Part shown: positions 38,058-47,373 of the stretch, one piece after another
Layout: the number at the start of each line of letters is the position of its first letter
Numbering within the stretch: position 1 is the stretch's first letter
Notes under the pieces: generated by a model
Told to the model about the DNA's origin: nothing
The model's input: only the letters and a program-made list of their open reading frames with translations
The model's database searches: none
Assembly: GCF_003865035.1 (NCBI RefSeq)
Contig: NZ_BHVZ01000014.1
Location: forward strand, 248,001 to 312,000
Reading direction: 5' to 3'
Source of the DNA: Anaerotignum faecicola
Lineage (GTDB): Bacteria > Bacillota > Clostridia > Lachnospirales > Anaerotignaceae
DNA: 64,000 bases
Program-made: the position numbers and the translations under genes

Positions 38058-39449
38058 TTAGGAAATAGACATACCGAATACAAGACCTGCAATGATGATA
38101 GCACCGATTGCGATAGGGTCAAGGATTTTAACGATGAATTTGTATACAGGTGCAAGGGTGAATTTGAACTTGCCATAGGAGGTAGCTTCCTCTACGGAAT
38201 TGTCTGTACCCCAAATCCAGCCAACGAATACAGTTGTAAAGAATGCACCCAGAGGCAGCAGCAGTCTGTCTGTCAGGTATTCCAGGAAGTCACCAAAGAT
38301 AGGATAGCTGATACCGTCGCCGGAGATCCAGATACCCTTCAGGTTCATGTATGCCTGAGAAAGTGTATACATAACACCAATGATAAAGATAACGATGGAT
38401 GCACCGAGCAGTGCTTTCTTTCGTTCGAATCCCTTTTCTTCTACCAGGAAAGCAATCGTACCTTCCAGAATGGAGGTGGAAGAAGTGATTGCAGCGAAGA
38501 ACAGCAGGAAATAGAATACGGTACCAATCAGCTGGCCGCCGGGAATAGCCATGAATACGCCTGCCAGTGTAGCAAACCCAAAGCCGCCGCCCATACCGGG
38601 AGCAATACCTGTCGCAAATACAGCGGGGATAATCATGAAGCCTGCAAACAGAGCAACCAGAGTGTCCAATGTACAAACGATAGCCGTGTTGGAAATCAGG
38701 TTATCTTCATTGGAGAGGTAGGAAGCGTATGTCATCATAACGCCCATGCCAAGGGAGAGGGAGAAGAATGCCTGCCCCAGAGCGGTCAGGATTGCAACGC
38801 CGTTGATAGTGGAGAAATCAACATTCAGCATGTATTTCAGACCATCATCTGCACCGGGAAGGGTACAGGAACGAATCATCAGAGCGATCAGCATGATGAA
38901 CAGCAGGGGCATCAGAAGCTTAGACATCTTTTCGATACCGGCTGTGCCGTGGCTGATGATATATGCCGTTAAGAACAAGAAGATGAAGGGGAAGATGACA
39001 GCGCCCTGCAAAGGGAATGTGCCGTCTGCGCCCAGCAGATTATTCAGGAAGTAAGCTGTAGGGTCAGCCCAGATGGTTTTTACATCTACTATGTAGGCAA
39101 CGATATATTTCATCGCCCAGCCGCCAACCTGACAGTAGTAGCAAAGGATGATGAAGCCTGTCAGAACGCCAAGGCCGCCAACCCAGGACCATTTTGCGTT
39201 TAATTCACGCATAGCGCCAACTGCATTTTTGTGTGTTTTACGTCCAACCGTAAATTCTGCCATCATAACGGTTGTACCAACCAGAGCAACGATAATCAGA
39301 TAGATAATCAAGAAGGCACCACCGCCGCAGAAATAAGCCTTACCGGGGAATTTCCAGATGTTGCCCAGACCTACAGCAGAGCCTGCTGCAGATAGGATGA
39401 AGCCTAGCTTCGAACCAAATTGACCACGATTTTCAGCTGATGTAGACAT
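38058..39449 (-). CDS. Sodium:neurotransmitter symporter family transporter 1
   Basis: The protein is 463 residues from ATG 39449 (MSTSAENRGQFGSKLGFILS) after AAAGGAGGAATAC. It has the NSS/LeuT pattern: GSAVGLGNIWKFPGKAY in TM1 with the unwound sodium site, and about twelve membrane segments to the C-terminus. It takes up an amino acid or related amine with sodium; the substrate cannot be read from sequence. It is about 75 percent similar by eye to its neighbour at 39,955, so the pair is a tandem duplication. Confidence 0.9.
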   Translation of the reverse strand: MSTSAENRGQFGSKLGFILSAAGSAVGLGNIWKFPGKAYFCGGGAFLIIYLIIVALVGTTVMMAEFTVGRKTHKNAVGAMRELNAKWSWVGGLGVLTGFIILCYYCQVGGWAMKYIVAYIVDVKTIWADPTAYFLNNLLGADGTFPLQGAVIFPFIFLFLTAYIISHGTAGIEKMSKLLMPLLFIMLIALMIRSCTLPGADDGLKYMLNVDFSTINGVAILTALGQAFFSLSLGMGVMMTYASYLSNEDNLISNTAIVCTLDTLVALFAGFMIIPAVFATGIAPGMGGGFGFATLAGVFMAIPGGQLIGTVFYFLLFFAAITSSTSILEGTIAFLVEEKGFERKKALLGASIVIFIIGVMYTLSQAYMNLKGIWISGDGISYPIFGDFLEYLTDRLLLPLGAFFTTVFVGWIWGTDNSVEEATSYGKFKFTLAPVYKFIVKILDPIAIGAIIIAGLVFGMSIS

Positions 39450-39568
39450 AAGTATTCCTCCTTTACAGATAAACGATAGATTTGAAGCCCTATTGTTTCG
39501 CTGGATGAGATGCAAGAATACTGAAACGACATAAAACGCATAATGGATACATATAATGGCCTTCTTTC

Positions 39569-39613
39569 CAGACATCCTTTTCTCAGTCCCTCTTCTAAGT
39601 TGTATGATGTCTG
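39569..39613 (-). promoter_or_regulatory. Possible leader hairpin before transporter 1
   Basis: In the transcript, CAGACATC and GATGTCTG can pair across about 29 bases, 120 bases upstream of the start codon. The 39,450-39,850 interval otherwise holds no gene, and a TTGACA near 39,755 (minus strand) is a weak promoter candidate. I cannot assign the hairpin to a known riboswitch. Confidence 0.35.
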
Positions 39614-39851
39614 ATAGGGAATCTTTCCTGATAAAGAAGAAAATGTATGCAGTTCCAATATCTTACAAATTTATCCTAAGGCTAGAATAGCGGAAAATCA
39701 TGTAAATTTCCATAAAAAAACCGTTAAGATTTAGGCGTGTTTCTCTTAATGTCAATGGCAAAAATGAAATGTGATTGTATAGTATGAATAAAAGGACAGT
39801 ATACATAATGGCGTTTCACCTATAAAAATGCTAAATTATGGGCAAAAAAAG

Positions 39852-39880
39852 AGGACGAAGGGGGAGCCTTCGTCCTTTTT
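39852..39880. terminator. Bidirectional terminator after transporter 2
   Basis: AGGACGAAGG and CCTTCGTCCT form a 10-bp stem, with T tracts on both sides of the minus and plus readings. It ends the transcript of the gene at 39,955-41,337. Confidence 0.85.
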
Positions 39881-39954
39881 ATCATATCGTTTATGCAACA
39901 GTATGCTTTTATGTTTCTTTTTAAGAAATATTTTCTTTTTGAGAAATTTTTGAA

Positions 39955-41337
39955 TTAGGAAATAGACATACCGAATACCAGACCTGCAACGATGATAACA
40001 CCGATTGCGATAGGGTCAACGATTTTTACCATGAATTTGTAAACAGGTGCCAGGGAGAATTTGAATCTGCCGTGAGAAGTAGCTTCCTCTACGGATTTTT
40101 CAGGGCTCCAAACCCAACCAACACAAATTACGGAGAACAGTGCGCCCAGAGGCAGCAGCAGTCTGTCTGTCAGGTATTCCAGGAAGTCGCCGAAGATGGG
40201 GTATTCGATACCGTTCTTGGAAACCCAGATACCCTTGATGTTCATGTAAACCTGAGACAGTGTGTAGAATACGCCGATGATGAATACAACAACGGATGTA
40301 CCAAGCAGTGCATGGTTTCTCTTAAGACCTTTTTCCTCAATCAGGAATGCAATCGTACCTTCCATGATGGAAGTAGAGGAGGTTACTGCTGCGAAGAACA
40401 GCAGGAAGTAGAACAAGAGACCGAACAGTGTACCGCCGGGGATTGCTTCAAATACGCCTGCCAGTGTTGCGAATGCGAAGCCGCCGCCCATACCGGGGTC
40501 GATGCCTGTAGCGAATACAGCGGGGATAATCATGAAGCCTGCGAACAGAGCAACCAGAGTATCCAGTACGCAAACGATACCGGTGTTGGAAATCAGGTTA
40601 TCTTCATCAGACAGATAGGAAGCGTATGTAACCATGATACCCATACCAAGAGAGAGCGAGAAGAATGCCTGACCCAGAGCAACCAGAATAGCGTTGCTGT
40701 TGATAGTAGAGAAATCAACATTCAGCATGTATTTCAGACCTGCGTCAGCGCCGGGCAGTGTGCAGGAGCGAATCATCAGACCAATCAGCAGTACAAACAG
40801 TAAGGGCATCAGAACCTTGGACATCTTTTCGATACCTGCTGTACCGTGACTCAGAATGAAGGCTGTCAGGAACAGGAAAATCAGAGGGAAAATAACAGCA
40901 CCCTGCAGAGGGAAGCCGTTTGCGCCCAGCATGCCAAGGAAGTAAGCCGTAGGATCAGCGTATACCATCTTTGCTTCTGCAATGTAAGCGTAGATGTATT
41001 TCATAGTCCAGCCGCCAACCTGACAATAGTAACAAAGGATGATGAAGCCTGTCAGAACGCCGAGACCGCCTGCAAAGCCCCATTTCTGGCTGATGGCGCG
41101 GAAGGAACCGAGTGCATTTTTGTGTGCGTTACGACCTACCGTAAATTCTGCCATCATAACTGTGGTACCGATCAGAGCAACCATGATGATGTAAACCAAC
41201 AGGAAAGCACCGCCGCCGCAATTATACGCTTTGCCGGGGAACTTCCAGATGTTACCCAGACCTACAGCAGAACCTGCTGCGGACAGGATAAAGCCTAGCT
41301 TTGAACCAAATTGACCGCGATTTTCAGTTGTAGACAT
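39955..41337 (-). CDS. Sodium:neurotransmitter symporter family transporter 2
   Basis: The protein is 460 residues from ATG 41337 (MSTTENRGQFGSKLGFILSA) with the same AAGGAGGAATACTT site as its paralogue. GSAVGLGNIWKFPGKAYNCG marks TM1, and MLNVDFSTINSNAILVALGQ lies in the extracellular-TM6 region. The two proteins differ mainly in loops, for example AKMVYADPTAYFLGMLGANG against DVKTIWADPTAYFLNNLLGA. Different substrates or expression conditions are likely. The 41,338-41,787 upstream interval is very AT-rich and shows no gene. Confidence 0.9.
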   Translation of the reverse strand: MSTTENRGQFGSKLGFILSAAGSAVGLGNIWKFPGKAYNCGGGAFLLVYIIMVALIGTTVMMAEFTVGRNAHKNALGSFRAISQKWGFAGGLGVLTGFIILCYYCQVGGWTMKYIYAYIAEAKMVYADPTAYFLGMLGANGFPLQGAVIFPLIFLFLTAFILSHGTAGIEKMSKVLMPLLFVLLIGLMIRSCTLPGADAGLKYMLNVDFSTINSNAILVALGQAFFSLSLGMGIMVTYASYLSDEDNLISNTGIVCVLDTLVALFAGFMIIPAVFATGIDPGMGGGFAFATLAGVFEAIPGGTLFGLLFYFLLFFAAVTSSTSIMEGTIAFLIEEKGLKRNHALLGTSVVVFIIGVFYTLSQVYMNIKGIWVSKNGIEYPIFGDFLEYLTDRLLLPLGALFSVICVGWVWSPEKSVEEATSHGRFKFSLAPVYKFMVKIVDPIAIGVIIVAGLVFGMSIS

Positions 41338-41787
41338 AAGTATTCCTCCTTACGTTAAGAAAATAATGAATGATAGCTGGAGTAGAAAAAACCTCCTGTT
41401 GTGAAAAATTTCCTTCCGAGAAACTTTTCTGCCGCCGTAATTCCCTCCCTCCGATTTCCTTGTCTGTAAAAAAAGACATTGGAAATAAAAATTACTGCGG
41501 TGATTTGTAGTAACCTTATTCTACCGTATAATTTGCTTAATTTCAATAAAAAAATTAAAAAAATACAATATTTTTTGTTGAAATGTTTGTATTAAAATAA
41601 ATACAATGCTAAGAAACGAAAAAATCATGAAAAAGATGGAGTGTATTTACTAACGATTTTTTACATAAAATGGAAAATATTAACAAGAAGTTTATACTAT
41701 AAATGGAAATAATTAGGTGGCGGAAAGAGAGGAAACTGTCACATTCTTGTCACATGTCAGAGTAAAAACACCTCATAAAAAGAAACA

Positions 41788-41814
41788 CACCAAGAGAAAT
41801 TCTCTTGGTGTGAA
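41788..41814 (-). terminator. Terminator of the LTA-synthase-like gene
   Basis: CACACCAAGAG and CTCTTGGTGTG form an 11-bp stem. On the minus strand TTTCTTTTT follows. Confidence 0.85.
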
Positions 41815-41832
41815 ACAGATTTCGGTATGCTG

Positions 41833-43725
41833 TTAAGGGTTCTTTTCGTCAAAAAGCTTGTAATATTGCCAGTTTATCAAGCGTTGCAGCGTTTTCTGCT
41901 GTTCTTCGGAAATTTCTGTTTTGTAGATTCCGTTTGCATCAACATAGATATTTTTTGCACAAACAGGCAATTCTCTGCGTAACTGATTATTTTCATGCTG
42001 CAAAGGGGATTCATAGTCAGACAAGAATAGCTCCAGCACAGCAGAGCCGAGGAACTGCGAGCTGATGAGTCCGTCCTCCGGCAGGCCGATTTCCGCTACC
42101 GTTTTTGTATTTTCGAGTGCTTTTGCGCTTTCGTTTTGCCAGATGAGGTAGGGTGTTTCGTAAACGGCAAGCTGTTCCTCCGGCGAGCCGTTGGCATCAA
42201 TGGGGTAATCCAGCAGGTCGAAAAACTCCATCCCGTTGGAAAAACCGGGCAGGTGGTCGCCGAAATAAACCAGAACAATGGGCTCATCGGAGCCTTCTGC
42301 ATATTCCTTCAAACGCCCGATTTGCTCATCCGCATCCCCAATTCCTTGGAAATACTGCGTCAGCAGGTCTGTCTGCGTTTCGTTCAGCTCAATATCGCTG
42401 GAGAAGTTCTGCTCCAGTGTGCCGTATTTTTTCTCATAAGGTCCGTGGTTCTGAATTGTTACCGTAAAGGAAAACAGCGGTGTATCCGTTTCCTTGATGT
42501 GCGTATCCAGTGTTTCGATGATTTTATCCATTGTTGCCGTTTCGTTCACATAGCCGCCATAGCCCTGCGTCGCAAGGTCGAAGGAATCCTCTAAGAAATA
42601 AGAGGCTGCAAACCCCAGATCGGGATATACATTCTGGCGGTTATAAAACCATGCATAGCCGGGGTGAATGGAAAGCGTTTCGTAGCCAAGCTTTTGCAGC
42701 TGGCGGGGCATGCCGTCAAAATCGCTGTGGATAAAGCTGTAGGAGGGCAAAGAGCTGCCGAGATATCGTGTTGCACAGCCTGTCAGCACATCATATTCCG
42801 TATTGGAGGTGCCGCCGCCGAAGTTCGGCACAACGATATGCCCGCTGATGGTGCCTTCCTCCGCGCAGATTTCCTTCCAGTTTTTCATCGGGTCGCGGTA
42901 GCCCGTAAAATCCAGATGCGCATTTTCGCTCAGGTCGGAAAATGCTTCGCCCATAATCATAATGATGTGCGGACGCTTTTCTGTGCTGACAGAGGGTGTC
43001 CAATCGGTGTCCTCCAGTGTCCGTATGTCCGCCGCAGTATATCCTTCGGGTGCTTGAACCTGCATGATGTTGAACTGATGCAGGAAGGAATAAATCATGC
43101 CGCGTGTGTTGTATTGGTTCACCTGAAAATAAGGATTGTCCACAGTCGGATAGCTGTCATACAGCGTTTGATTCGCATACCAGAGGTGATTTGCCCCAAA
43201 GCCGCAGGCAAGCACAAGCACAAGTCCTAGAATCCGCGGCAGAGGTGGCAGTACAATAGCCTTCGATTTCAGAAAGCTACATACCGGAAGCGCCGCGAAT
43301 ACAATCAGCATGACCCCAATCAGCACTAGCTGATAAACGGGGAAGGTTTTCAGAATGGCGATGACCTCCTTTGCCAAGGTCAGATCCGTCGGCAGAAGCG
43401 GCTCCTGCCGCATGGAAACCTTCACACGGTCAACAACCGCAAAGAATATCAGCACAATCCCGACCAGACTGCATGAAAAGCCGATTTTTCTGGTCAGAAA
43501 GAAAAACAGCAGTAATGCCAGCAGCACCGGCAGAATATTCAGCAGCAGCATTGTGGGCGCATGCAGAATGTTCCAGCCGACATATAAAATCTTCGTTGTG
43601 GTGATGAGATAAACAATGCCCGTGATGAAAACGGCGGCGCAGAGAAGTGTGAGCGCAATGCCGGCGGGCGTGGAAAGAAATTTTTTTGCCTTATTAAGGT
43701 AAGAAGTCCTTTCGGGGTCCTTCAT
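41833..43725 (-). CDS. LTA synthase family sulfatase
   Basis: The protein is 630 residues. About five membrane segments fill residues 15-190, followed by an extracellular alkaline-phosphatase-fold domain. HIIMIMGEAFSDLSE begins the catalytic domain, and Thr in FGGGTSNTEYDVLTG is the expected nucleophile. YFGDHLPGFS supplies metal ligands. The family transfers glycerol-phosphate or similar groups to build lipoteichoic acid or modify glycans outside the membrane. It is encoded divergently from the LCP genes, so all three act on wall polymers. Confidence 0.88.
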   Translation of the reverse strand: MKDPERTSYLNKAKKFLSTPAGIALTLLCAAVFITGIVYLITTTKILYVGWNILHAPTMLLLNILPVLLALLLFFFLTRKIGFSCSLVGIVLIFFAVVDRVKVSMRQEPLLPTDLTLAKEVIAILKTFPVYQLVLIGVMLIVFAALPVCSFLKSKAIVLPPLPRILGLVLVLACGFGANHLWYANQTLYDSYPTVDNPYFQVNQYNTRGMIYSFLHQFNIMQVQAPEGYTAADIRTLEDTDWTPSVSTEKRPHIIMIMGEAFSDLSENAHLDFTGYRDPMKNWKEICAEEGTISGHIVVPNFGGGTSNTEYDVLTGCATRYLGSSLPSYSFIHSDFDGMPRQLQKLGYETLSIHPGYAWFYNRQNVYPDLGFAASYFLEDSFDLATQGYGGYVNETATMDKIIETLDTHIKETDTPLFSFTVTIQNHGPYEKKYGTLEQNFSSDIELNETQTDLLTQYFQGIGDADEQIGRLKEYAEGSDEPIVLVYFGDHLPGFSNGMEFFDLLDYPIDANGSPEEQLAVYETPYLIWQNESAKALENTKTVAEIGLPEDGLISSQFLGSAVLELFLSDYESPLQHENNQLRRELPVCAKNIYVDANGIYKTEISEEQQKTLQRLINWQYYKLFDEKNP

Positions 43726-43971
43726 GCGGATACCTCCTTTTTGTTCCTGTATCTTTTTATCCCTATAAATACGGATTATACGAGAAAATGTCGAAAATGT
43801 AAAGGAAAGCGGCTCGTTGTGTTTTTTCGGCAGTACAAAATCCGTTGAAAAATTAAGAAAATTGTCTCTTTTCAGGGCAGAGAAATGGTGTATAATAAAA
43901 ATAGTATTGTTTCAAGTATCGGAAAAAACAGGAAATTTCCTGAAAAACATCAGAGATTCGGCTTTTCTATA

Positions 43972-44000
43972 TTGTCAGAACTTGGCAGATTTGCTATAAT
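43972..44000 (+). promoter_or_regulatory. Promoter of the LCP operon
   Basis: There is a -35 TTGTCA (43,972-43,977), a 17-bp spacer and an extended -10 TGCTATAAT (hexamer 43,995-44,000), a near-consensus sigma-A promoter. A second TATAAT at 43,891 with TTTTCA may be an extra start. Together these explain the 334-base gap between the divergent genes. Confidence 0.8.
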
Positions 44001-44059
44001 TATAGGGTTATGAAAAATTTCATGCGAAAAGAACTCTGAAAAAGAGGAGAATAAAAACC

Positions 44060-45301
44060 ATGGGTGAAAAGAGAGAATACAGAAGACGGCGCAGACCTCC
44101 CGAGGAGATGGAGCTGCAGCAGCGGCAGGTACGCCGCAGGCAGACGCAGGAGCCACACAGACAGCCGCGCAGGCACAGAAGTGTGCAGGAGGAGCAGCCG
44201 TATATCGACCCGCGTCGGGTGGCGCAGGGCAGAAGAATGTCCCGCAGAAAGGCAGAGCGGAAGAAACGGCGGCGCAGAAATATTCTGGTAGTGATTTTGC
44301 TGCTGCTGCTTCTGGTAGCGGCGTATGCCGGCGCGAAAATCTGGGTTGCGGTGCAGCAATGGGAAAATAAAGCGGAAAAATCCGATTTTACAACATCGGA
44401 TACGACCGACCCAGAGGAGGATGAAATCATCAATGTTGCCGTTTTTGGTACGGATGAGGATGGTGTCCGCGCGGATGTAAATATGGTCGCAAGCTTTAAT
44501 ACCGGCACGAAGGAGCTGCATTTTATCTCTGTTCCCAGAGATTCCAAGGTCATCATGACAAAGGAAATGACCGATTATCTGGAAAGCAAAAATGCCTATG
44601 TCCCCGAACAGAACGGCGTTTACGGGCAGTGCAAGCTGACAGAGCTGCATGCCTATGCAGGCGAAAATAACCGCTGTGCATTCTCCGTTGCCATGCTGGA
44701 GGAAATCCTCGGCATGAAGATGGATTATTATGTGAAGGTTGATTTGTCTGCCTTCCGCCAGATTGTCGATGCCGTCGGCGGCGTGGATTTTAATGTAGAA
44801 GAAAGATTGTATTATGTAGACCCTTATCAGGATTTGTATATCGACCTGTACCCCGGAATGCAGCATTTGGATGGGGATAAGGCAGAGCAGCTGGTTCGTT
44901 TCAGAGACGGCTATGTGCAGAAGGATTTGAAGCGTATCGAGGTGCAGCAGCAGTTCATTCAGGCATTGATTGAAAAGGTATGCAGCTCGGATACCCTGAT
45001 GCGGAATCTGAACGATCTGGTAAAGGTTGCGCTGGATTGCACCGAAAGTAATATTTCCGTGTCCGAAGCGCTGAAGTATGTGAAATATGTGAAGGCCTTA
45101 GACCCTGCAAAGATTACCAGTGATACCGTTCCCTATCTGGGTAATCCCGGAAGATATGTCGAGCTGGATGAGGATGGTATTAAGGAATTGGTGAATGAGC
45201 GTATTTACGGCATTGCACCCCAAAGCAGCACGGAGGAGCAGGAAGAAAATCAGTTCAACGAAAGCAATCAAGAAGGCAATCAGCTGAATGAGGACGTATA
45301 A
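44060..45301 (+). CDS. LytR-CpsA-Psr (LCP) family protein 1
   Basis: The 413-residue protein has a very basic cytoplasmic N-terminus (residues 1-73, Arg/Gln-rich), one membrane helix (NILVVILLLLLLVAAYAGAK region) and an extracellular LCP domain. Motifs are NVAVFGTDEDGVRADVNMVA, ISVPRDSKVIM, ELHAYAG and LDGDKAEQLVRFRDGY. LCP enzymes attach undecaprenyl-linked polymers to peptidoglycan. The C-terminus is an Asn/Gln/Glu-rich tail. It is followed in operon by a second LCP gene. Confidence 0.9.
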   Translation: MGEKREYRRRRRPPEEMELQQRQVRRRQTQEPHRQPRRHRSVQEEQPYIDPRRVAQGRRMSRRKAERKKRRRRNILVVILLLLLLVAAYAGAKIWVAVQQWENKAEKSDFTTSDTTDPEEDEIINVAVFGTDEDGVRADVNMVASFNTGTKELHFISVPRDSKVIMTKEMTDYLESKNAYVPEQNGVYGQCKLTELHAYAGENNRCAFSVAMLEEILGMKMDYYVKVDLSAFRQIVDAVGGVDFNVEERLYYVDPYQDLYIDLYPGMQHLDGDKAEQLVRFRDGYVQKDLKRIEVQQQFIQALIEKVCSSDTLMRNLNDLVKVALDCTESNISVSEALKYVKYVKALDPAKITSDTVPYLGNPGRYVELDEDGIKELVNERIYGIAPQSSTEEQEENQFNESNQEGNQLNEDV

Positions 45302-45324
45302 AAGACAGACGAGTGAGGGATTCC

Positions 45325-46623
45325 ATGAGCAGAACAAGAAAACACCCGAAAAGAAGAAAGCCATTCAATCCGGTGAAAACCTTTTTCAAGGTGATGCTTT
45401 CTATCGTAATGGTATTCGTGGTTTTGGCAGGCGGTGCCTGCTTCGCCTATCATAAGGTAACGGGAGAGTGGCCCTTTGGCGGTGACACGATTGCCAAGGA
45501 TGCAGATGAAACCAGTATGCTGGATGCCCTTTTGGGCAGAAATATGAAGCTGAATGTGGCAGTGTTCGGCGTAGATGCGGACGGCACCAGAACGGACGTT
45601 GCCTTTGTTGTGCATTATGACAGCTCTCAGGAAAGCCTGAGCCTGCTTTCTATTCCGAGAGATACGCGTGTGGATGTCTGCACCGATGTAGAGCAGCTTC
45701 TGGGCAAAAGATACGGTGTCATGAAGTTTAACGCAGTGCATGCCATCGGCGGCAAGGAATATGGTCCGCAGGCGGCAGTGCTTCAGTTGGAGGATATGCT
45801 GGGGATTAAGATTGATCATTATGTAAAGGTTGATTTTAACGCACTGGTAGAAATCGTCGATGCCGTTGGCGGCGTTGAGGTAGATGTGCCGCGGGATATG
45901 AAATGGGACATGAGCGATACCGGCGATATCAAGATTGACCTGAAAAAAGGTCTGCAAACGCTGGATGGCAATAAGGCATTGCAGCTGGTTCGTTTCCGTA
46001 AGGGCTATGCCAACGGTGATGTCGGGCGTATTCAGGTGCAGCAGATGTTCTTAAAGGCGTTGGCAACAAAGGTGCTGAGTACGGAAAGCATTGTGAAAAA
46101 CCTTGGGGACTATATCAAGGTGATGTATAAATATGTAGATACGGATGTAAGCCTTTCCGATGCACTGAAGTATGCAAACTATATCACCAAGATTGATATG
46201 AGCAAAATGACAATGGAAACCCTGCCCGGTGTCGGTCAGTATATCAGCGGTGTGTCCTACTTTATCCATGACCCTGCCGAAACGACAGAGGTGGTGGATC
46301 GCCTGTTCTATAATGTAGCCCCTGCCGGCAATACAGATAGCGACAGCAGCAACAGCAAGGATCTGACCATTGAGGTTTCCAACGGCGGCACGGTAGCAGG
46401 TCTGGCAGCACGGTTCACGGAGCTTTTGAAGAACGAAGGCTATACTGTGACAGAGCCGACGAACTATACCGGCGAAAAGCTCAGCTATACCCGTATTCTG
46501 GTAAAGAATGAGGGCGTTGGGCAGGATTTGGTCAGCTATTTTAAGGATGCCAGAGTGGAGGTTCTGCCGAATGCAGTCGGCAGTGCAGATATCCGCATTG
46601 TCCTTGGCACCAATGAGCAGTAA
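45325..46623 (+). CDS. LytR-CpsA-Psr (LCP) family protein 2 with LytR_C domain
   Basis: The protein is 432 residues from ATG 45325. It has a short basic N-terminus, a membrane helix (residues 21-42), an LCP domain (NVAVFGVDADGTRTDVAFVV, LSIPRDTRVDV, TLDGNKALQLVRFRKGY) and, after a Ser/Asn linker, a LytR C-terminal domain (about 345-432, with IEVSNGGTVAGLAARFTELL). It lies 23 bases after its paralogue. The extra domain probably steers it to a different polymer or site. Confidence 0.9.
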   Translation: MSRTRKHPKRRKPFNPVKTFFKVMLSIVMVFVVLAGGACFAYHKVTGEWPFGGDTIAKDADETSMLDALLGRNMKLNVAVFGVDADGTRTDVAFVVHYDSSQESLSLLSIPRDTRVDVCTDVEQLLGKRYGVMKFNAVHAIGGKEYGPQAAVLQLEDMLGIKIDHYVKVDFNALVEIVDAVGGVEVDVPRDMKWDMSDTGDIKIDLKKGLQTLDGNKALQLVRFRKGYANGDVGRIQVQQMFLKALATKVLSTESIVKNLGDYIKVMYKYVDTDVSLSDALKYANYITKIDMSKMTMETLPGVGQYISGVSYFIHDPAETTEVVDRLFYNVAPAGNTDSDSSNSKDLTIEVSNGGTVAGLAARFTELLKNEGYTVTEPTNYTGEKLSYTRILVKNEGVGQDLVSYFKDARVEVLPNAVGSADIRIVLGTNEQ

Positions 46624-46652
46624 GAGGCTGCGGAAAGAATAGGAGAATCAAT

Positions 46653-46835
46653 ATGGATTATAAAATGCTTTTTATCCGTGCGATAAAATCAGGCTGCCTG
46701 TGCAGTGTGCTTTATCATGGATTTATGCTGATTACGGGCATGGCAATCAGCCTCAGACAGGTTGTTACATTTACAGTGGTCTTTATCCTGTTGTATTTCC
46801 TGTGGCTGGTTCTGGTAAGTAAAAAGAATAGATAA
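46653..46835 (+). CDS. Small two-helix membrane protein
   Basis: The 60-residue protein has hydrophobic segments at about 12-30 and 36-55 and a basic end SKKNR. It lies 29 bases after the LCP gene with an AGGAGAATC site and before a terminator, so it is the last gene of that operon. The family is not recognised. It may assist LCP function at the membrane. Confidence 0.6.
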   Translation: MDYKMLFIRAIKSGCLCSVLYHGFMLITGMAISLRQVVTFTVVFILLYFLWLVLVSKKNR

Positions 46836-46842
46836 TAAGAAG

Positions 46843-46881
46843 AACCGAGGAAAGGAATTCTGTCCAATCCTCGGTTTTTTG
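46843..46881 (+). terminator. Terminator of the LCP operon
   Basis: AACCGAGGA and TCCTCGGTT form a 9-bp stem followed by a T run. Confidence 0.9.
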
Positions 46882-46925
46882 TTTAAGCAAGTCAAAATCT
46901 CATTTTGGCTCAAATCGACTTAAAG

Positions 46926-47270
46926 TCATTTCAGCCCAAGGCTGATGAGAAGGCTGCGGTCAACTCGCCGCATCATAGCATCATCCAGACAGCAAAGCTT
47001 TTCCCGCAGGCGCTGCTTGTCAATCGTGCGAATCTGCTCCAGCAGCACAACGGAATCCTTCGGCAGTGCATATACCGCGGAGGAAAGCGCGATGTGCGTC
47101 GGCAGCTTCGCCTTGTTCATCTGAGAGGTGATGGCGGCGCAGATTACTGTCGGGCTGTATTTGTTCCCGATATCATTCTGCACGATTAAAACGGGACGGA
47201 TGCCGCCCTGCTCGCTGCCCACCACAGGGCTGAGGTCTGCAAAAAATATATCTCCTCGTCTGACAATCAT
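46926..47270 (-). CDS. ndoA: MazF/PemK-type endoribonuclease toxin (EndoA/NdoA)
   Basis: The 114-residue protein has the full MazF pattern. [20 protein letters not shown] is followed by [20 protein letters not shown], the motif AAITSQ, and [18 protein letters not shown]. The Arg and Thr (RPVLI, AAITS) are the catalytic residues that cut mRNA at a short motif. In Firmicutes it is normally preceded by its antitoxin gene mazE/ndoAI and by alr. Neither is present here, only a 103-base gap to a lipoprotein gene. Confidence 0.92.
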   Translation of the reverse strand: MIVRRGDIFFADLSPVVGSEQGGIRPVLIVQNDIGNKYSPTVICAAITSQMNKAKLPTHIALSSAVYALPKDSVVLLEQIRTIDKQRLREKLCCLDDAMMRRVDRSLLISLGLK

Positions 47271-47373
47271 GTTCTCACACTCCGCTGTTTGGTCTGGTCA
47301 GCGGCGGAAGAATAATATGTAAGTGGATGCCCTTCCTGCTGACTGTTTTCAGTATGGACAAAAACAGGGGTGT

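Noticed and set aside
40072..41298. Two + strand frames opposite transporter 2
   Set aside because: Their Cys/Gln-rich translations are the complement of a membrane protein, and no ribosome site is present.
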